This document shows positions 1 through 7,668 of a stretch of DNA of 64,000 bases, one piece after another (position 1 is the stretch's first letter; each line of letters starts with the position of its first letter). Origin of the DNA: a virus; the IMG/VR virus record IMGVR_UViG_3300033148_007360, positions 29,183-93,182 of that record; one strand, given 5' to 3'. The translations under genes and the position numbers were made by a program. The notes under the pieces were generated by a model that saw nothing but the letters and a program-made list of their open reading frames with translations, was not told where the DNA came from and did not search any database.

Positions 1-98
1 GGGCCGTACTTTGCATGACCGACCTGATCCGATACCGTCTTTAACGTCTTGTCACGACCTAGAACGGCTTCCTCCTTCTTACCCTTCTTACCACTCAT
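1..98 (-). CDS. Partial gene, N-terminus of unknown lysine-rich protein
   Basis: The 5' end of a gene whose remainder lies beyond the left edge. The ATG at 98 overlaps the stop of the ssDNA-binding gene (ATGA), so the two are translationally coupled. The 32 visible residues begin MSGKKGKKEEAVLGRDKTL and are basic and low in complexity. Position next to gp32-like and UvsY-like genes would fit another recombination or replication protein such as a RecA/UvsX homologue, but no diagnostic motif falls inside the window, so no function is claimed. Confidence 0.6.
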   Translation of the reverse strand, partial: MSGKKGKKEEAVLGRDKTLKTVSDQVGHAKYG

Positions 99-1102
99 GT
101 TTTCCGGCTTTTCTCGAACTCCATCTGGCAATCAAAATCATGCGGACAGGCAATGCACTCCCTAGAGGTGTAGTTGTACTTCACCCCGAAACATTCAGGT
201 CGCTCAGTCACCTGATTCGGATTCTGCGGTGGCGGGATCTCTGAATCCGTAGTATTCGGGGGGGTCGTAGAAGGCCCCTCTTGTGAAGAAACCTCCTGAC
301 GACTGGGTGGCCGGTAACCACCCGACCCCCCTTCTCGCTCCGCCTGTCCCCCGGCAGGCATGATCCCCCGCCTCAGATTTGCAGTCACTCCCTCTAAAAC
401 ACTCAAATCATCCTGAGTGGGTTCTGGAAATATCTTGTCCAGTTGAGGAAGATTCGACAGCCACTCCTCTACAACTCCAAGATCGTCGTGAATGGGTCTC
501 GGAGCCATCGGCAAGAGATCAGTGCTGTATTTCACCTGTATAGGACTAGGCCCCGTTCTAAGCCTGAGAACCCGGACAGGTACCGCCTCCTTCGGGTTTG
601 TTATGTTCCGCACACGGTCATCTTCCAACAGAGAGCGCAACGCGGAATATACTCCACGGGGCACTCGTAACACCTGTGGCCCTCGGTTCGGCTCCCAGTA
701 GTCAATCACGTTACAATACATCTGGTACCTTGCCGAGAACTGCTGATACTTCTTGGCCGTGTCCTCATCCAGTTCCTCTAAAAATTTGCACAAGGCGTCT
801 GCATCACTTGCCCCCCGACCCAACATCCGACCACAACGTATCTTTCCAGCCTCGCCAACTCCATAGTGAGTCCAAACCCTCCAGAATAACAACCCCTTCT
901 CAGACCAGGGGGGAAGAAGCCAGAACGAATTATCCCCAGCATGGGAGTTGGCGCGCCTCTGCTCTTCAGTCGCCTCATTCCACGAGTAGAAGGTTATTTC
1001 ACCTCCACCCGTCGGCGGAGCCAACTTGTCATCGAGTCGTAATTCCTCCTCTAGATTCTCCCTCGTGTACTCAACAAACCTCAACTCCTTGTCATTGTTC
1101 AT
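95..1102 (-). CDS. gp32-like single-stranded DNA-binding protein
   Basis: A 335-residue protein, predicted to coat ssDNA during replication and recombination. Residues about 60-205 carry the pattern of phage gp32-type OB folds: SFWLLPPW, then YCNVIDYWEP, then a VLRVPRGVYSAL segment and a basic RVLRLRTGP stretch. The middle (about 245-300) is a disordered, Pro/Ser/Thr-rich acidic linker. The C-terminus (about 305-335) has four cysteines (ECFGVKYNYTSRECIACPHD, then FDCQ) that look metal-binding. T4 gp32 keeps its zinc site inside the OB domain, so the C-terminal position here differs. The start at 1102 follows AAAGGAGG and overlaps the upstream gene by 11 nt. The assignment rests on motif pattern, not alignment. 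Confidence 0.72.
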   Translation of the reverse strand: MNNDKELRFVEYTRENLEEELRLDDKLAPPTGGGEITFYSWNEATEEQRRANSHAGDNSFWLLPPWSEKGLLFWRVWTHYGVGEAGKIRCGRMLGRGASDADALCKFLEELDEDTAKKYQQFSARYQMYCNVIDYWEPNRGPQVLRVPRGVYSALRSLLEDDRVRNITNPKEAVPVRVLRLRTGPSPIQVKYSTDLLPMAPRPIHDDLGVVEEWLSNLPQLDKIFPEPTQDDLSVLEGVTANLRRGIMPAGGQAEREGGSGGYRPPSRQEVSSQEGPSTTPPNTTDSEIPPPQNPNQVTERPECFGVKYNYTSRECIACPHDFDCQMEFEKSRKT

Positions 1103-1553
1103 GGTCTACCTCCTTTCGGTATCGAATCTCCATGTTTTCCAACTTTATGTGGCGTTGGTCTACCAACTTTAAAAGCCTCCCGAAAAACTTGTCCAGAACT
1201 TTCAACCGTGAATGATAATCCCTAAGCGTTTGGTACTCCGCATCCACCCCCACCATCGCCTTCCTGTCCGACTCTGTCAACCTCCTGTCTCCATCTTTCG
1301 CCGGGAGACTAAGCCACAACTCATCTGACTTGGAGCTAAGTTCTTCCACGGCATCCACAAGTTTGTCTTGATATTTGGTATACAAATAGAGAGACAAAAT
1401 TTCAAGTTCAGTCTGGCGCTCCCATTCTGTTATCAAGTCATCCCCCAGTGGAAGTTTCCCCAAGAACTGCATAATGCACTTCTCGTCGTCTCTTGTCAAA
1501 AGACCGGAAAGTTTGGACGGCATGGACGAAAATAAATTGCTGCTTTCTGTCAT
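1092..1553 (-). CDS. Helical protein, candidate UvsY-like recombination mediator
   Basis: A 153-residue, almost entirely helical and charged protein without cysteine motifs; start at 1553 after AGGAGGTATC. The C-terminal half (ESDRKAMVGVDAEYQ, then a long heptad-like stretch ending in KLENMEIRY) follows the order of T4 UvsY: a Ser/Lys-rich entry, a D-x-E-x3-L turn, a leucine-rich helix and a terminal I-x2-M. It sits directly upstream of, and overlaps, the gp32-like gene, where a loader of recombinase onto SSB-coated DNA would make sense. Similarity is weak and by eye; any small phage coiled-coil protein could look like this. Confidence 0.4.
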   Translation of the reverse strand: MTESSNLFSSMPSKLSGLLTRDDEKCIMQFLGKLPLGDDLITEWERQTELEILSLYLYTKYQDKLVDAVEELSSKSDELWLSLPAKDGDRRLTESDRKAMVGVDAEYQTLRDYHSRLKVLDKFFGRLLKLVDQRHIKLENMEIRYRKEVDHEQ

Positions 1554-1566
1554 GATACCTCCTGTT

Positions 1567-4461
1567 TTAACTAAAAATCGTTCTGAAAACTACTCTTCGG
1601 TTTTCCTTGCTGCCCCCTAATCCAAATTCATCCCCCTCTGGAACCACCTCGTACACGTTCTCAATCTCAATCCTAGGAGGATTCGCCCCCTCCTGTAACC
1701 GCCGCTTGTACTGATAAAAGTCCCCGATGTCACCATCCATCTCAATACTCCTCTTGTCGTAAGCCTTTACATCCATTACACCTCCCCAACTTGCACCCAC
1801 CTCATGATCAGCCCTCAGTGGGACTCCACACATAAAATCGCAGACCTGCATGGCGTAATCAGTCATACACCTGTCAACCTGCGGAAGAACCATCATCAGT
1901 TCCCCCGGAGCGACGTCAACCCCGATCTCATCATGGACATACACAATAATCTTGCTCTCCCAGCCTGCTGCCTTTCGTCTCCTGTTTAACTGGTTCAAAG
2001 CCAGCTGAGTAATATCTGATGCTGGCCCCTGTATCTTGTAATTCACCGCCTGCCGCTTAGCCGCCTCCCTGTCACCCTTATTGCTGATAGGATACACCCT
2101 TCCGGTGGCACTGTAAAGTACCTCCCCACGGTCAATAGCAGCGTGCTGGGATTCGACATATTCCCTGATACCGGGAAACCAATCAAAGAACTTCCTGATA
2201 AACCCATTCGCCCTATCTTCGGATAACTTATACTGCTTTGCTATAGACGCCGCTTGCCTCCCGTATAAAACTCCAAACACAACAGTCTTAGCAATTCTCC
2301 TCTCCGAGGAAGTGACAAGTTCCTGTGATTTATTCAAAACCTCCGCCGCCAGGAGCCTGTGAACATCCTGCCCTTCAATAATCATCCCCCTGAGCGCCTC
2401 ATCACGGCTTACCGCCGCTGCGACACACAACTCCAACTGAGCATAATCGGACTTCAAATACAGTCCGCCGGGAAACCTGCTCACAAACGCTTTCTTAGCA
2501 ACACTCTTATTGGGAAGGGTATGAACACTCGGCCCCTCAGACAACGTTCTCCCTGTCGCCGCAGCACCCACCTTGTATGTTGTGTGAATAAACCCATCAG
2601 GCTGCACCGATCTGGGAATTTTACGTATATAGCTAGTCAAGTGCTTCCTGATAAGCCTGTCGTTCAAGATAGCTTCAAGAACATCCTGTGCTACACGGGG
2701 GTCGCGGCTTCTGTTCACCCATTCATCCTTTAACATCTCTATTGTATCCCTATCAGTCGAAGGACTCCCCTTGTCTGTCTTGGATAAAATCGGAAACTCC
2801 AGTATACCGTAAAGCAAACGTATCACATCCTCCGTTGCTGAAAGGGACAACTCCCGTGACTCCCCGGCGATTTCCTTCAACCACTCACCCATCGTACGCC
2901 CATGAAATTCCATATTAACTACACTCTGGCGAATTCGCTCCAACTCCTGAGTGAGTCTCGTATCTACATCCCTTAAAGACTTTACATCAACCGCTATACC
3001 GGCGAGTTCCATATCCAACGTAGTATGAGACGCCTCGATCATCAACTCATTTAAAAACCACTCATTTACCCCACTATCCCGAAAACTGGAAGTAAGAGCA
3101 TCCCTTAAAGGCCCCCACGCCCTCATCACCGCATCAACATCCCTGGCGGAGTAATTGATGACGACATCCGCCGGTGCCTTCTCTATCGCATCCCCGTATG
3201 TCAAGTTCCGCTTTTCATCCGTAATCTCCCTGTAAGCCGCCAGAAAATCATTCTTCAACCCGAACATCTTCCCATATCTCGCAGCTACCGACGAGAGATC
3301 GTTGCTCTCTGTCCCACCACTTAACCACCTTGAAGCCAAAAGTGTATCAAATTTTATTCTAGGTACAACACCGAGATGAACCGCTGCCCATGCACAATCA
3401 AATTTGACATTATGCCCGACTACCGGAACCTCACGAAGTAACCTTACAAGCTCCCCTTTAACATTTTCCAGTTCGCCCTCAATCCGTACAGGAGACTGCG
3501 CCCAGTCTAATGGAACAACCCACGCCTGACCCTCGGATATCGAAAAGGACGCCAGCAGTATCCTCTCCCCCTCACCATATGGATTAAGGGATGTCGTCTC
3601 CAAGTCAAAAGCAACTCCCTCTATGGATCCATCATGATACTTGGCCAGTACACCATCCACCATGCGGGAAACATCCGCCAGCCTCGGAAGATATTGATAA
3701 TTCACCAACTCCCTTTCTGGATTGACTATCTGCTTAGCATGTACCAAGTCCTCCAGAATCAAACCTCTATAGGAATCGTTCCCCCGCAAAACCGCCGCCG
3801 GGTGAATGGAAGGCAGCACTTCCGGCACACCGTTCCTCAACCACTCAGATTCTTTATTAGAAAGTGCAAAATCAAAATTGTCGTGATTAAAGTAGCCTGG
3901 CCTCTGAAACCTGTATTTCCTCCCCCTACCCCTCACTATACCCGTAGTAGATGCTGTAAGTGCTCTGTAAGCCGTCGCCCCCAGAGGAAGGACGAGTCTC
4001 GGCTTGTAAAAAGCCAACTCTGCCACCAAGAGACAAAAGCACCTTCTTATCGCTTCAATTGGAGGCTTTGTATTCACAATTTTTCCCCGAAACTCCCTAT
4101 ATAACCTATCGGGTGGTTCTTTTCTCTCCAGCCGACGACGTATATCCGACAGTGTCTCCGCAGAAACGGATTTTACAGGCATGCACCTGACTAAGTTCGT
4201 CAGCCTGACTTCACCCTCGTAATCGGTGCTTAGACCAGCCTCCTGAATAAGATTCCGAAGTAAGGAGCCAGCATTCCCGACAAAAACTCCACCAAACAGT
4301 ACCTCTGCCAAGCCGGGAGCTTCGCCAACTATGACAATGCTGGGCATCTCGGAACCCATTGACTCCACACAATTAGTTGGAGACTGGGATCTGAGGGGGC
4401 AGTCCCTGCAAAGGTAAAGGCGGCGGAGTTCCTGTATCCTCTCTGCCAAACCGCTTTCCAT
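1567..4461 (-). CDS. Uracil-DNA glycosylase (family 4-like)/DNA polymerase I fusion
   Basis: A 964-residue replicative polymerase with an N-terminal UDG domain. Residues 1-245 show family-4 UDG marks: Fe-S-type cysteines C18, C21, C93 and C141, GEAPG at 46-50, FVGNAG at 60-65, LPLGATA at 158-164 and HPAAVLR at 220-226. Residues 280-450 are a DnaQ-like 3'-5' exonuclease (FDLETT, HNVKFD, YSARD). Residues 610-860 are the family-A polymerase: motif A with D672 (LKSDYAQLELCV), motif B (RRIAKTVVFGVLYG, Phe729) and motif C (YVHDEIGV). The acidic residues expected for both active sites are present. No 5'-3' exonuclease domain is seen. About 30 extra residues separate the third and fourth UDG cysteines compared with bacterial family-4 enzymes. 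The start at 4461 has a weak RBS 13 nt after the previous stop. Confidence 0.93.
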   Translation of the reverse strand: MESGLAERIQELRRLYLCRDCPLRSQSPTNCVESMGSEMPSIVIVGEAPGLAEVLFGGVFVGNAGSLLRNLIQEAGLSTDYEGEVRLTNLVRCMPVKSVSAETLSDIRRRLERKEPPDRLYREFRGKIVNTKPPIEAIRRCFCLLVAELAFYKPRLVLPLGATAYRALTASTTGIVRGRGRKYRFQRPGYFNHDNFDFALSNKESEWLRNGVPEVLPSIHPAAVLRGNDSYRGLILEDLVHAKQIVNPERELVNYQYLPRLADVSRMVDGVLAKYHDGSIEGVAFDLETTSLNPYGEGERILLASFSISEGQAWVVPLDWAQSPVRIEGELENVKGELVRLLREVPVVGHNVKFDCAWAAVHLGVVPRIKFDTLLASRWLSGGTESNDLSSVAARYGKMFGLKNDFLAAYREITDEKRNLTYGDAIEKAPADVVINYSARDVDAVMRAWGPLRDALTSSFRDSGVNEWFLNELMIEASHTTLDMELAGIAVDVKSLRDVDTRLTQELERIRQSVVNMEFHGRTMGEWLKEIAGESRELSLSATEDVIRLLYGILEFPILSKTDKGSPSTDRDTIEMLKDEWVNRSRDPRVAQDVLEAILNDRLIRKHLTSYIRKIPRSVQPDGFIHTTYKVGAAATGRTLSEGPSVHTLPNKSVAKKAFVSRFPGGLYLKSDYAQLELCVAAAVSRDEALRGMIIEGQDVHRLLAAEVLNKSQELVTSSERRIAKTVVFGVLYGRQAASIAKQYKLSEDRANGFIRKFFDWFPGIREYVESQHAAIDRGEVLYSATGRVYPISNKGDREAAKRQAVNYKIQGPASDITQLALNQLNRRRKAAGWESKIIVYVHDEIGVDVAPGELMMVLPQVDRCMTDYAMQVCDFMCGVPLRADHEVGASWGGVMDVKAYDKRSIEMDGDIGDFYQYKRRLQEGANPPRIEIENVYEVVPEGDEFGLGGSKENRRVVFRTIFS

Positions 4462-4476
4462 GGCAGACCGCCAAAC

Positions 4477-4845
4477 CTATGGCTTTACAATCTCCGGCCC
4501 CGAACTCTCTGTAGCCGAAATCTCCGCCTTCAATCTCCCCAGAATGGGAGAATCGGGTGGGAGAGGCGATGTGAGCAGGATATGATCCTGATTCATTATA
4601 GGATTTCTTACCACCTCGAAAAGAATCACAAACTCCTGCTGGTTCTCGCTCTTTGGAAGCCTATCCACCAGAATCAAATATGGGAATTCTACAAAGCTCT
4701 TCCCATCCTTTACATTTGACCGGTAGGGCATGGGCGATATGCAGAAAAACCCGTTCACAAGACGCACGTCGGAGAAAACCTCCCCTCTTTGCAGATCTTC
4801 AGCCAATTTGTCTCTCATACTTTCGTCAGGAACTATAACCGGCAT
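4477..4845 (-). CDS. Hypothetical protein
   Basis: A 122-residue protein with a strong RBS (AAAGGAGAGGAGA) before the ATG at 4845. It has a mixed beta pattern (FCISPMPYRS, FPYLILVDRLP, FVILFEVVRN, DHILLTSPLPP) and a soluble, slightly acidic tail. I recognise no family. It lies between the lytic transglycosylase and the polymerase in the same transcription unit and could be a small replication-associated accessory factor, but nothing in the sequence proves this. Confidence 0.7.
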   Translation of the reverse strand: MPVIVPDESMRDKLAEDLQRGEVFSDVRLVNGFFCISPMPYRSNVKDGKSFVEFPYLILVDRLPKSENQQEFVILFEVVRNPIMNQDHILLTSPLPPDSPILGRLKAEISATESSGPEIVKP

Positions 4846-4867
4846 TCTCCTCTCCTTTCAATGTTCA

Positions 4868-5755
4868 TTACTTGTTTCTTATCCTTCTACGATACTCCCT
4901 CTGCACTTTCTTTACGTACTCTTGAGTCTCCCTAATCCGGGGAACTCCTTGAAACTGTTCAACACGTACGGGGCCTGCGTTATAGGCGGCAAGTCCGTTA
5001 GTAAGCCCATATCTCCGTATCAGCTCCGCAAGATAAGCCGTTCCAGCTCTTATATTCTCCCTCGGATTAAAGGGATCTTCAACGTTATACCTGTCTTGTA
5101 CAACAGGCATCAGTTGCATAAGACCTTTAGCACCCTTGTAAGAAACAGCATTGGGATTCCACCTAGATTCGATAGTGATGACGGCTCGGATGAGTTCAGG
5201 ATCAACGTTGTATAAAGCAGCAACTTCGTCTATATACAAATCAACAGTATTCTCCTCGAACGCCTCCCCTTTCTTATTGACCGGATCAGGATTCTCGTTG
5301 CGGTTAAGAACACCAAAATCATACCTTGCTTCACTATGAGATATAGCTGCGTTGACAGATGAACCGGACACCTCGGAAGTCTGGAACTGGTACCCTGCTG
5401 AATAGAATCCAAAGAATATCAAGGAGATGAAAACACCTATAATACACCCCAATATGCCGCCAAGATCACGCTCCTGTATTGACCGGCCCACCACAGTTAT
5501 TATCACGGACAGGCACAGAAACACAACCCACACAAAACCAGCCTCCTCCAAGTCCTGAAGGGTGACGGATCTTTCCAACCAAAATGCTGCATATAGCGAG
5601 ACACCACAGCAATACGCCAGAGACAAAAGCCAGAACACGTAGTGAGCTGGATTGAATGCTTGCAATATGTTAGATAGCATACGCACTGGAGGAATGCCTA
5701 TAGTGCTCTCTACGTAATAATCAATTATCTCAACTGTACTCATTTTTTTAACCAT
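4868..5755 (-). CDS. Membrane-anchored lytic transglycosylase (SLT domain)
   Basis: A 295-residue protein that should cleave peptidoglycan glycan strands. Three hydrophobic helices occupy about 39-60, 72-92 and 100-122, followed by a linker. Residues 172-290 are a Slt70/MltC-type domain: catalytic Glu196 in TIESRWNP, GLMQLMP at 211-217 and AAYNAGP at 256-262. The polytopic anchor is unusual; phage SLT domains are more often soluble or inside tail proteins. The gene lies in the replication region, immediately after the XRE regulator, with its own promoter. An odd number of helices with the catalytic domain C-terminal leaves the topology open. It could act in lysis or in local wall remodelling. 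The start at 5755 follows AGGAGGATGGG. Confidence 0.85.
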   Translation of the reverse strand: MVKKMSTVEIIDYYVESTIGIPPVRMLSNILQAFNPAHYVFWLLSLAYCCGVSLYAAFWLERSVTLQDLEEAGFVWVVFLCLSVIITVVGRSIQERDLGGILGCIIGVFISLIFFGFYSAGYQFQTSEVSGSSVNAAISHSEARYDFGVLNRNENPDPVNKKGEAFEENTVDLYIDEVAALYNVDPELIRAVITIESRWNPNAVSYKGAKGLMQLMPVVQDRYNVEDPFNPRENIRAGTAYLAELIRRYGLTNGLAAYNAGPVRVEQFQGVPRIRETQEYVKKVQREYRRRIRNK

Positions 5756-5843
5756 CCCATCCTCCTGTTCTCACACAAATACCCTCTCTGTCTTAAACCT
5801 TGACAATTCTTTTCTACCCCTTCTTTCTTCCACTTTATCTCCC

Positions 5844-5872
5844 ATCATAACACATACTCTCTACCCCGTCAA
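5844..5872 (-). promoter_or_regulatory. Sigma-70-type promoter for the lytic transglycosylase gene
   Basis: On the minus strand, TTGACG (5872-5867) and TATGAT (5849-5844) are separated by exactly 17 bp, each one mismatch from consensus. The -35 box lies inside the last codons of the XRE gene. Transcription would start near 5837 and read into the transglycosylase at 5755. Confidence 0.7.
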
Positions 5873-6103
5873 GTCCAGCCACTTGTTGCACAACCGCTCC
5901 CCTGCACTTTCTTCCCCCAGTTGCTTGAATCCTTGCGAAATCTTGAGAACGGTATCATATCTGGGAAATACTCTCCCCGATTCAATTCTTGAAAAAGACG
6001 GTTGAAGTAATCCACTAAGAACGGCAAGTTTGTTCTGGGAAACTCCGATCTTCGTTCTTTCCTCGCGGAGAAATTTCGAGAACTCCTGCTTTCTGTCTGC
6101 CAT
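5861..6103 (-). CDS. XRE/Cro-CI family transcriptional regulator
   Basis: An 80-residue protein that is essentially one helix-turn-helix domain (about residues 8-65): FLREERTKIGVSQNKLAVLS, then a recognition helix around LLQPSFSRIESG. There is no separate oligomerisation or peptidase domain, as in Cro-like proteins. The ATG at 6103 follows CAGGTGAG. Upstream lie a clear promoter and two dyad sequences that could be its operators, so autoregulation is likely. It is flanked downstream by a promoter for the transglycosylase, which it may also control. Confidence 0.88.
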   Translation of the reverse strand: MADRKQEFSKFLREERTKIGVSQNKLAVLSGLLQPSFSRIESGRVFPRYDTVLKISQGFKQLGEESAGERLCNKWLDLTG

Positions 6104-6136
6104 TTCAACTCACCTGCATGATTAGTTTTGAAGGAA

Positions 6137-6176
6137 ACGCCCCCTTCGAGCAAATTCAACAACCCCAAGGGGGCGT
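6137..6176. repeat. 10-bp perfect stem in the leader of the regulator gene
   Basis: ACGCCCCCTT (6137-6146) and AAGGGGGCGT (6167-6176) form a perfect 10-bp GC-rich stem around a 20-nt loop in the 5' untranslated region of the XRE gene, 33 bp upstream of its start codon. It could be an attenuator, an mRNA stability hairpin or a protein-binding dyad. No T-run follows, so it is not a standard terminator. Confidence 0.6.
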
Positions 6177-6180
6177 CGGT

Positions 6181-6199
6181 CTGGAGATGCTATCTCCAG
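6181..6199. promoter_or_regulatory. 19-bp perfect palindrome, candidate operator
   Basis: CTGGAGAT-GCT-ATCTCCAG is a perfect 8+3+8 palindrome just downstream of the predicted start of transcription (near 6209). Its size and placement fit an operator for the HTH protein encoded next; as RNA it would be a short hairpin at the 5' end of the message. Confidence 0.55.
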
Positions 6200-6203
6200 G
6201 GGG

Positions 6204-6223
6204 GTTACTCGAATAAGAATAAC
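6204..6223. promoter_or_regulatory. Imperfect dyad overlapping the -10 box, candidate operator
   Basis: GTTACTC-GAATAA-GAATAAC is a 20-bp imperfect dyad with half-site GTTAYTC that overlaps the -10 element at 6216-6221. A repressor bound here would block the regulator's own promoter. Confidence 0.45.
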
Positions 6224-6244
6224 TCATTATTTTCGTGTTGTCAA
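6216..6244 (-). promoter_or_regulatory. Sigma-70-type promoter for the XRE regulator
   Basis: On the minus strand, a perfect TTGACA (6244-6239) lies 17 bp from TATTCT (6221-6216, four of six consensus bases). It is oriented toward the regulator gene beginning at 6103, giving a leader of about 105 nt that contains the two hairpins described. Confidence 0.75.
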
Positions 6245-6253
6245 CAGTGGACA

Positions 6254-6436
6254 TCAATCCCTGGGGATTTCGTATAGACCCACCAGTCCGAGAGCCAAAA
6301 AGCACGCCGAGAGGAAAATGAGGAAAAAGTTGTAGTCAGGCAAGATGGAGAGTTGGTAAGCAACTAAAATCAGGAAAATTCCCAGAATTCCAAAGGACGC
6401 CCAACCGAAAAAACCGTATTTTTTAAACTTTTTCAT
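6254..6436 (-). CDS. Small two-helix membrane protein
   Basis: A 60-residue protein with a basic N-terminus (MKKFKKYGFF) and two hydrophobic segments (about 8-28 and 33-55) separated by a short ILPDYN turn. The ATG at 6436 overlaps the end of the primase gene by 14 nt; a GTG further upstream is possible. The size and hairpin topology resemble small holin-like or inner-membrane phage proteins, but no family-specific motif is seen. Confidence 0.7.
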   Translation of the reverse strand: MKKFKKYGFFGWASFGILGIFLILVAYQLSILPDYNFFLIFLSACFLALGLVGLYEIPRD

Positions 6437-7475
6437 CGCCACCACCCTTTCTCCGTTTATGTTTTGCTCCTATAATATCTGCCCTCTCGTAAACTTCAAG
6501 AAGATTAAGAGGGTCGAACTTTACTCTATCCTCTGCCAATTCCCGAAAAAAGTCTTCTCCCAACGAGGCAGGGTCTTCACCTTTGGGAAGTGGAAGAATA
6601 TAGACACTTGCTCCAAGAGAATATAAAACTTGCGCCGCCCATATTGACTTCTCCAAAGCATCCCCGTCAAGAGATACAGTAATTTCTCTTGTTTTTTCCG
6701 CGAGTAGAAAAAGTTGTTTTTCAGTAGGTATTCCAAAGGTTGAAACAGCATCCAAACCTACCGCCATTGCAGAGATGGGCCCTTCAACCAGAAAACAATG
6801 TTTCGGGTTTACAGCATTATCCTGATAGAGATGATTGATTCTGTCGCCGCCTGGTGCTGAAAAATACTTAGGTTCCCTGTAATTTTTGACATACGCGCGC
6901 GCACGCGCGTAATGGTAATTAACTAATCTCCCTGTCCAGTACTTGACTTCCTTATTCTCTCCCCAACTTATGAAAATTACTCTCCCCCTTAAATCTTTTT
7001 CCACCTCTTCTCCGTTCTCCTTTTTCCACTTTACTTTACTTCCCTTGTATATTCCTCTCTCCTCTATTCTTTCCCTTCTTATCCCCCTCCCCAACAAATA
7101 CAAATACTCCTCCTCCAGAAAATTTACTCTAGTTAAATCTTCCGGTAAAACAGGAGGAGATCCCTCCCCCCCTATAGTCCCCCCCTCCCTTATTGTCGAA
7201 TTTGTGTTATATTCAAGAAACCGGGAGACATCAAAGCCAGGAGATTTTTCCAAAAGAGCCGTATCCTCGTAGGGAATGCCCAGCCTGCGGTGAAGGTTTC
7301 TTATCGTACCACCTACCTGCTCCCGCTGGCAGAACCAACCCCTCTCCGGGTGAACGTAGAGATGATACTTCGTATCCCCCTTGACACAGAAAGGACAATT
7401 GAACCGAAACTCCCCTGTTGTAGTTATCTTGGGAGTTCCAAGAACATCCACTACTCGATAGTCCAATTGTGGCAC
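6423..7475 (-). CDS. DnaG-type DNA primase
   Basis: A 350-residue primase that would make RNA primers for lagging-strand synthesis with the DnaB-type helicase at 10.6-11.9 kb. Residues 25-60 form a CHC2-like zinc site (CPFC at 27-30, H42, C49). Residues 225-312 are a TOPRIM fold: FLVEGPISAMAVG with Glu231, SLDGD with Asp270 and Asp272, and KGEDPASLG near 299. There is no recognisable C-terminal helicase-interaction domain, so it is shorter than bacterial DnaG (about 580 residues). The start is GTG at 7475 after AAGGAA. A run of alternating CG bases (about 6895-6911) lies in the coding sequence. A repeat element separates it from upstream genes. Confidence 0.88.
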   Translation of the reverse strand: MPQLDYRVVDVLGTPKITTTGEFRFNCPFCVKGDTKYHLYVHPERGWFCQREQVGGTIRNLHRRLGIPYEDTALLEKSPGFDVSRFLEYNTNSTIREGGTIGGEGSPPVLPEDLTRVNFLEEEYLYLLGRGIRRERIEERGIYKGSKVKWKKENGEEVEKDLRGRVIFISWGENKEVKYWTGRLVNYHYARARAYVKNYREPKYFSAPGGDRINHLYQDNAVNPKHCFLVEGPISAMAVGLDAVSTFGIPTEKQLFLLAEKTREITVSLDGDALEKSIWAAQVLYSLGASVYILPLPKGEDPASLGEDFFRELAEDRVKFDPLNLLEVYERADIIGAKHKRRKGGGDEKV

Positions 7476-7510
7476 TGTGGAATTCCTTACTCCGTAGGTT
7501 TAAATATGCC

Positions 7511-7621
7511 TCTGTAAGCTTCACATTTTGATTCTGTGGCGTTTTCTTTTTCTTATAAGGGAAAACCACTAGAAAAAAATAAAAACGCCTTAGAATTGAA
7601 ATATGGGCTTTCTGGGGGCAA
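7511..7621. repeat. Interspersed inverted-repeat element, copy at 7.5 kb
   Basis: Two arms in opposite orientation, roughly 7511-7552 and 7574-7621, bracket a short GGG/CCA-containing centre. Each arm follows the pattern CACATTTNGATTCTGTGG then CGTTTTTT. The right arm (7574-7621) is identical over 48 bp to 47061-47108, read on the opposite strand. The element fills most of the gap upstream of the primase. No gene is convincing inside it. Confidence 0.8.
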
Positions 7622-7668
7622 TTTACACTCGCTGTATAATTCTAAATTACGCAAATTCATACCGCACA

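Noticed and set aside
598-1215. A 205-residue plus-strand frame
   Set aside because: Low-complexity shadow (Pro/Ser/His-rich) opposite the gp32-like and UvsY-like genes.
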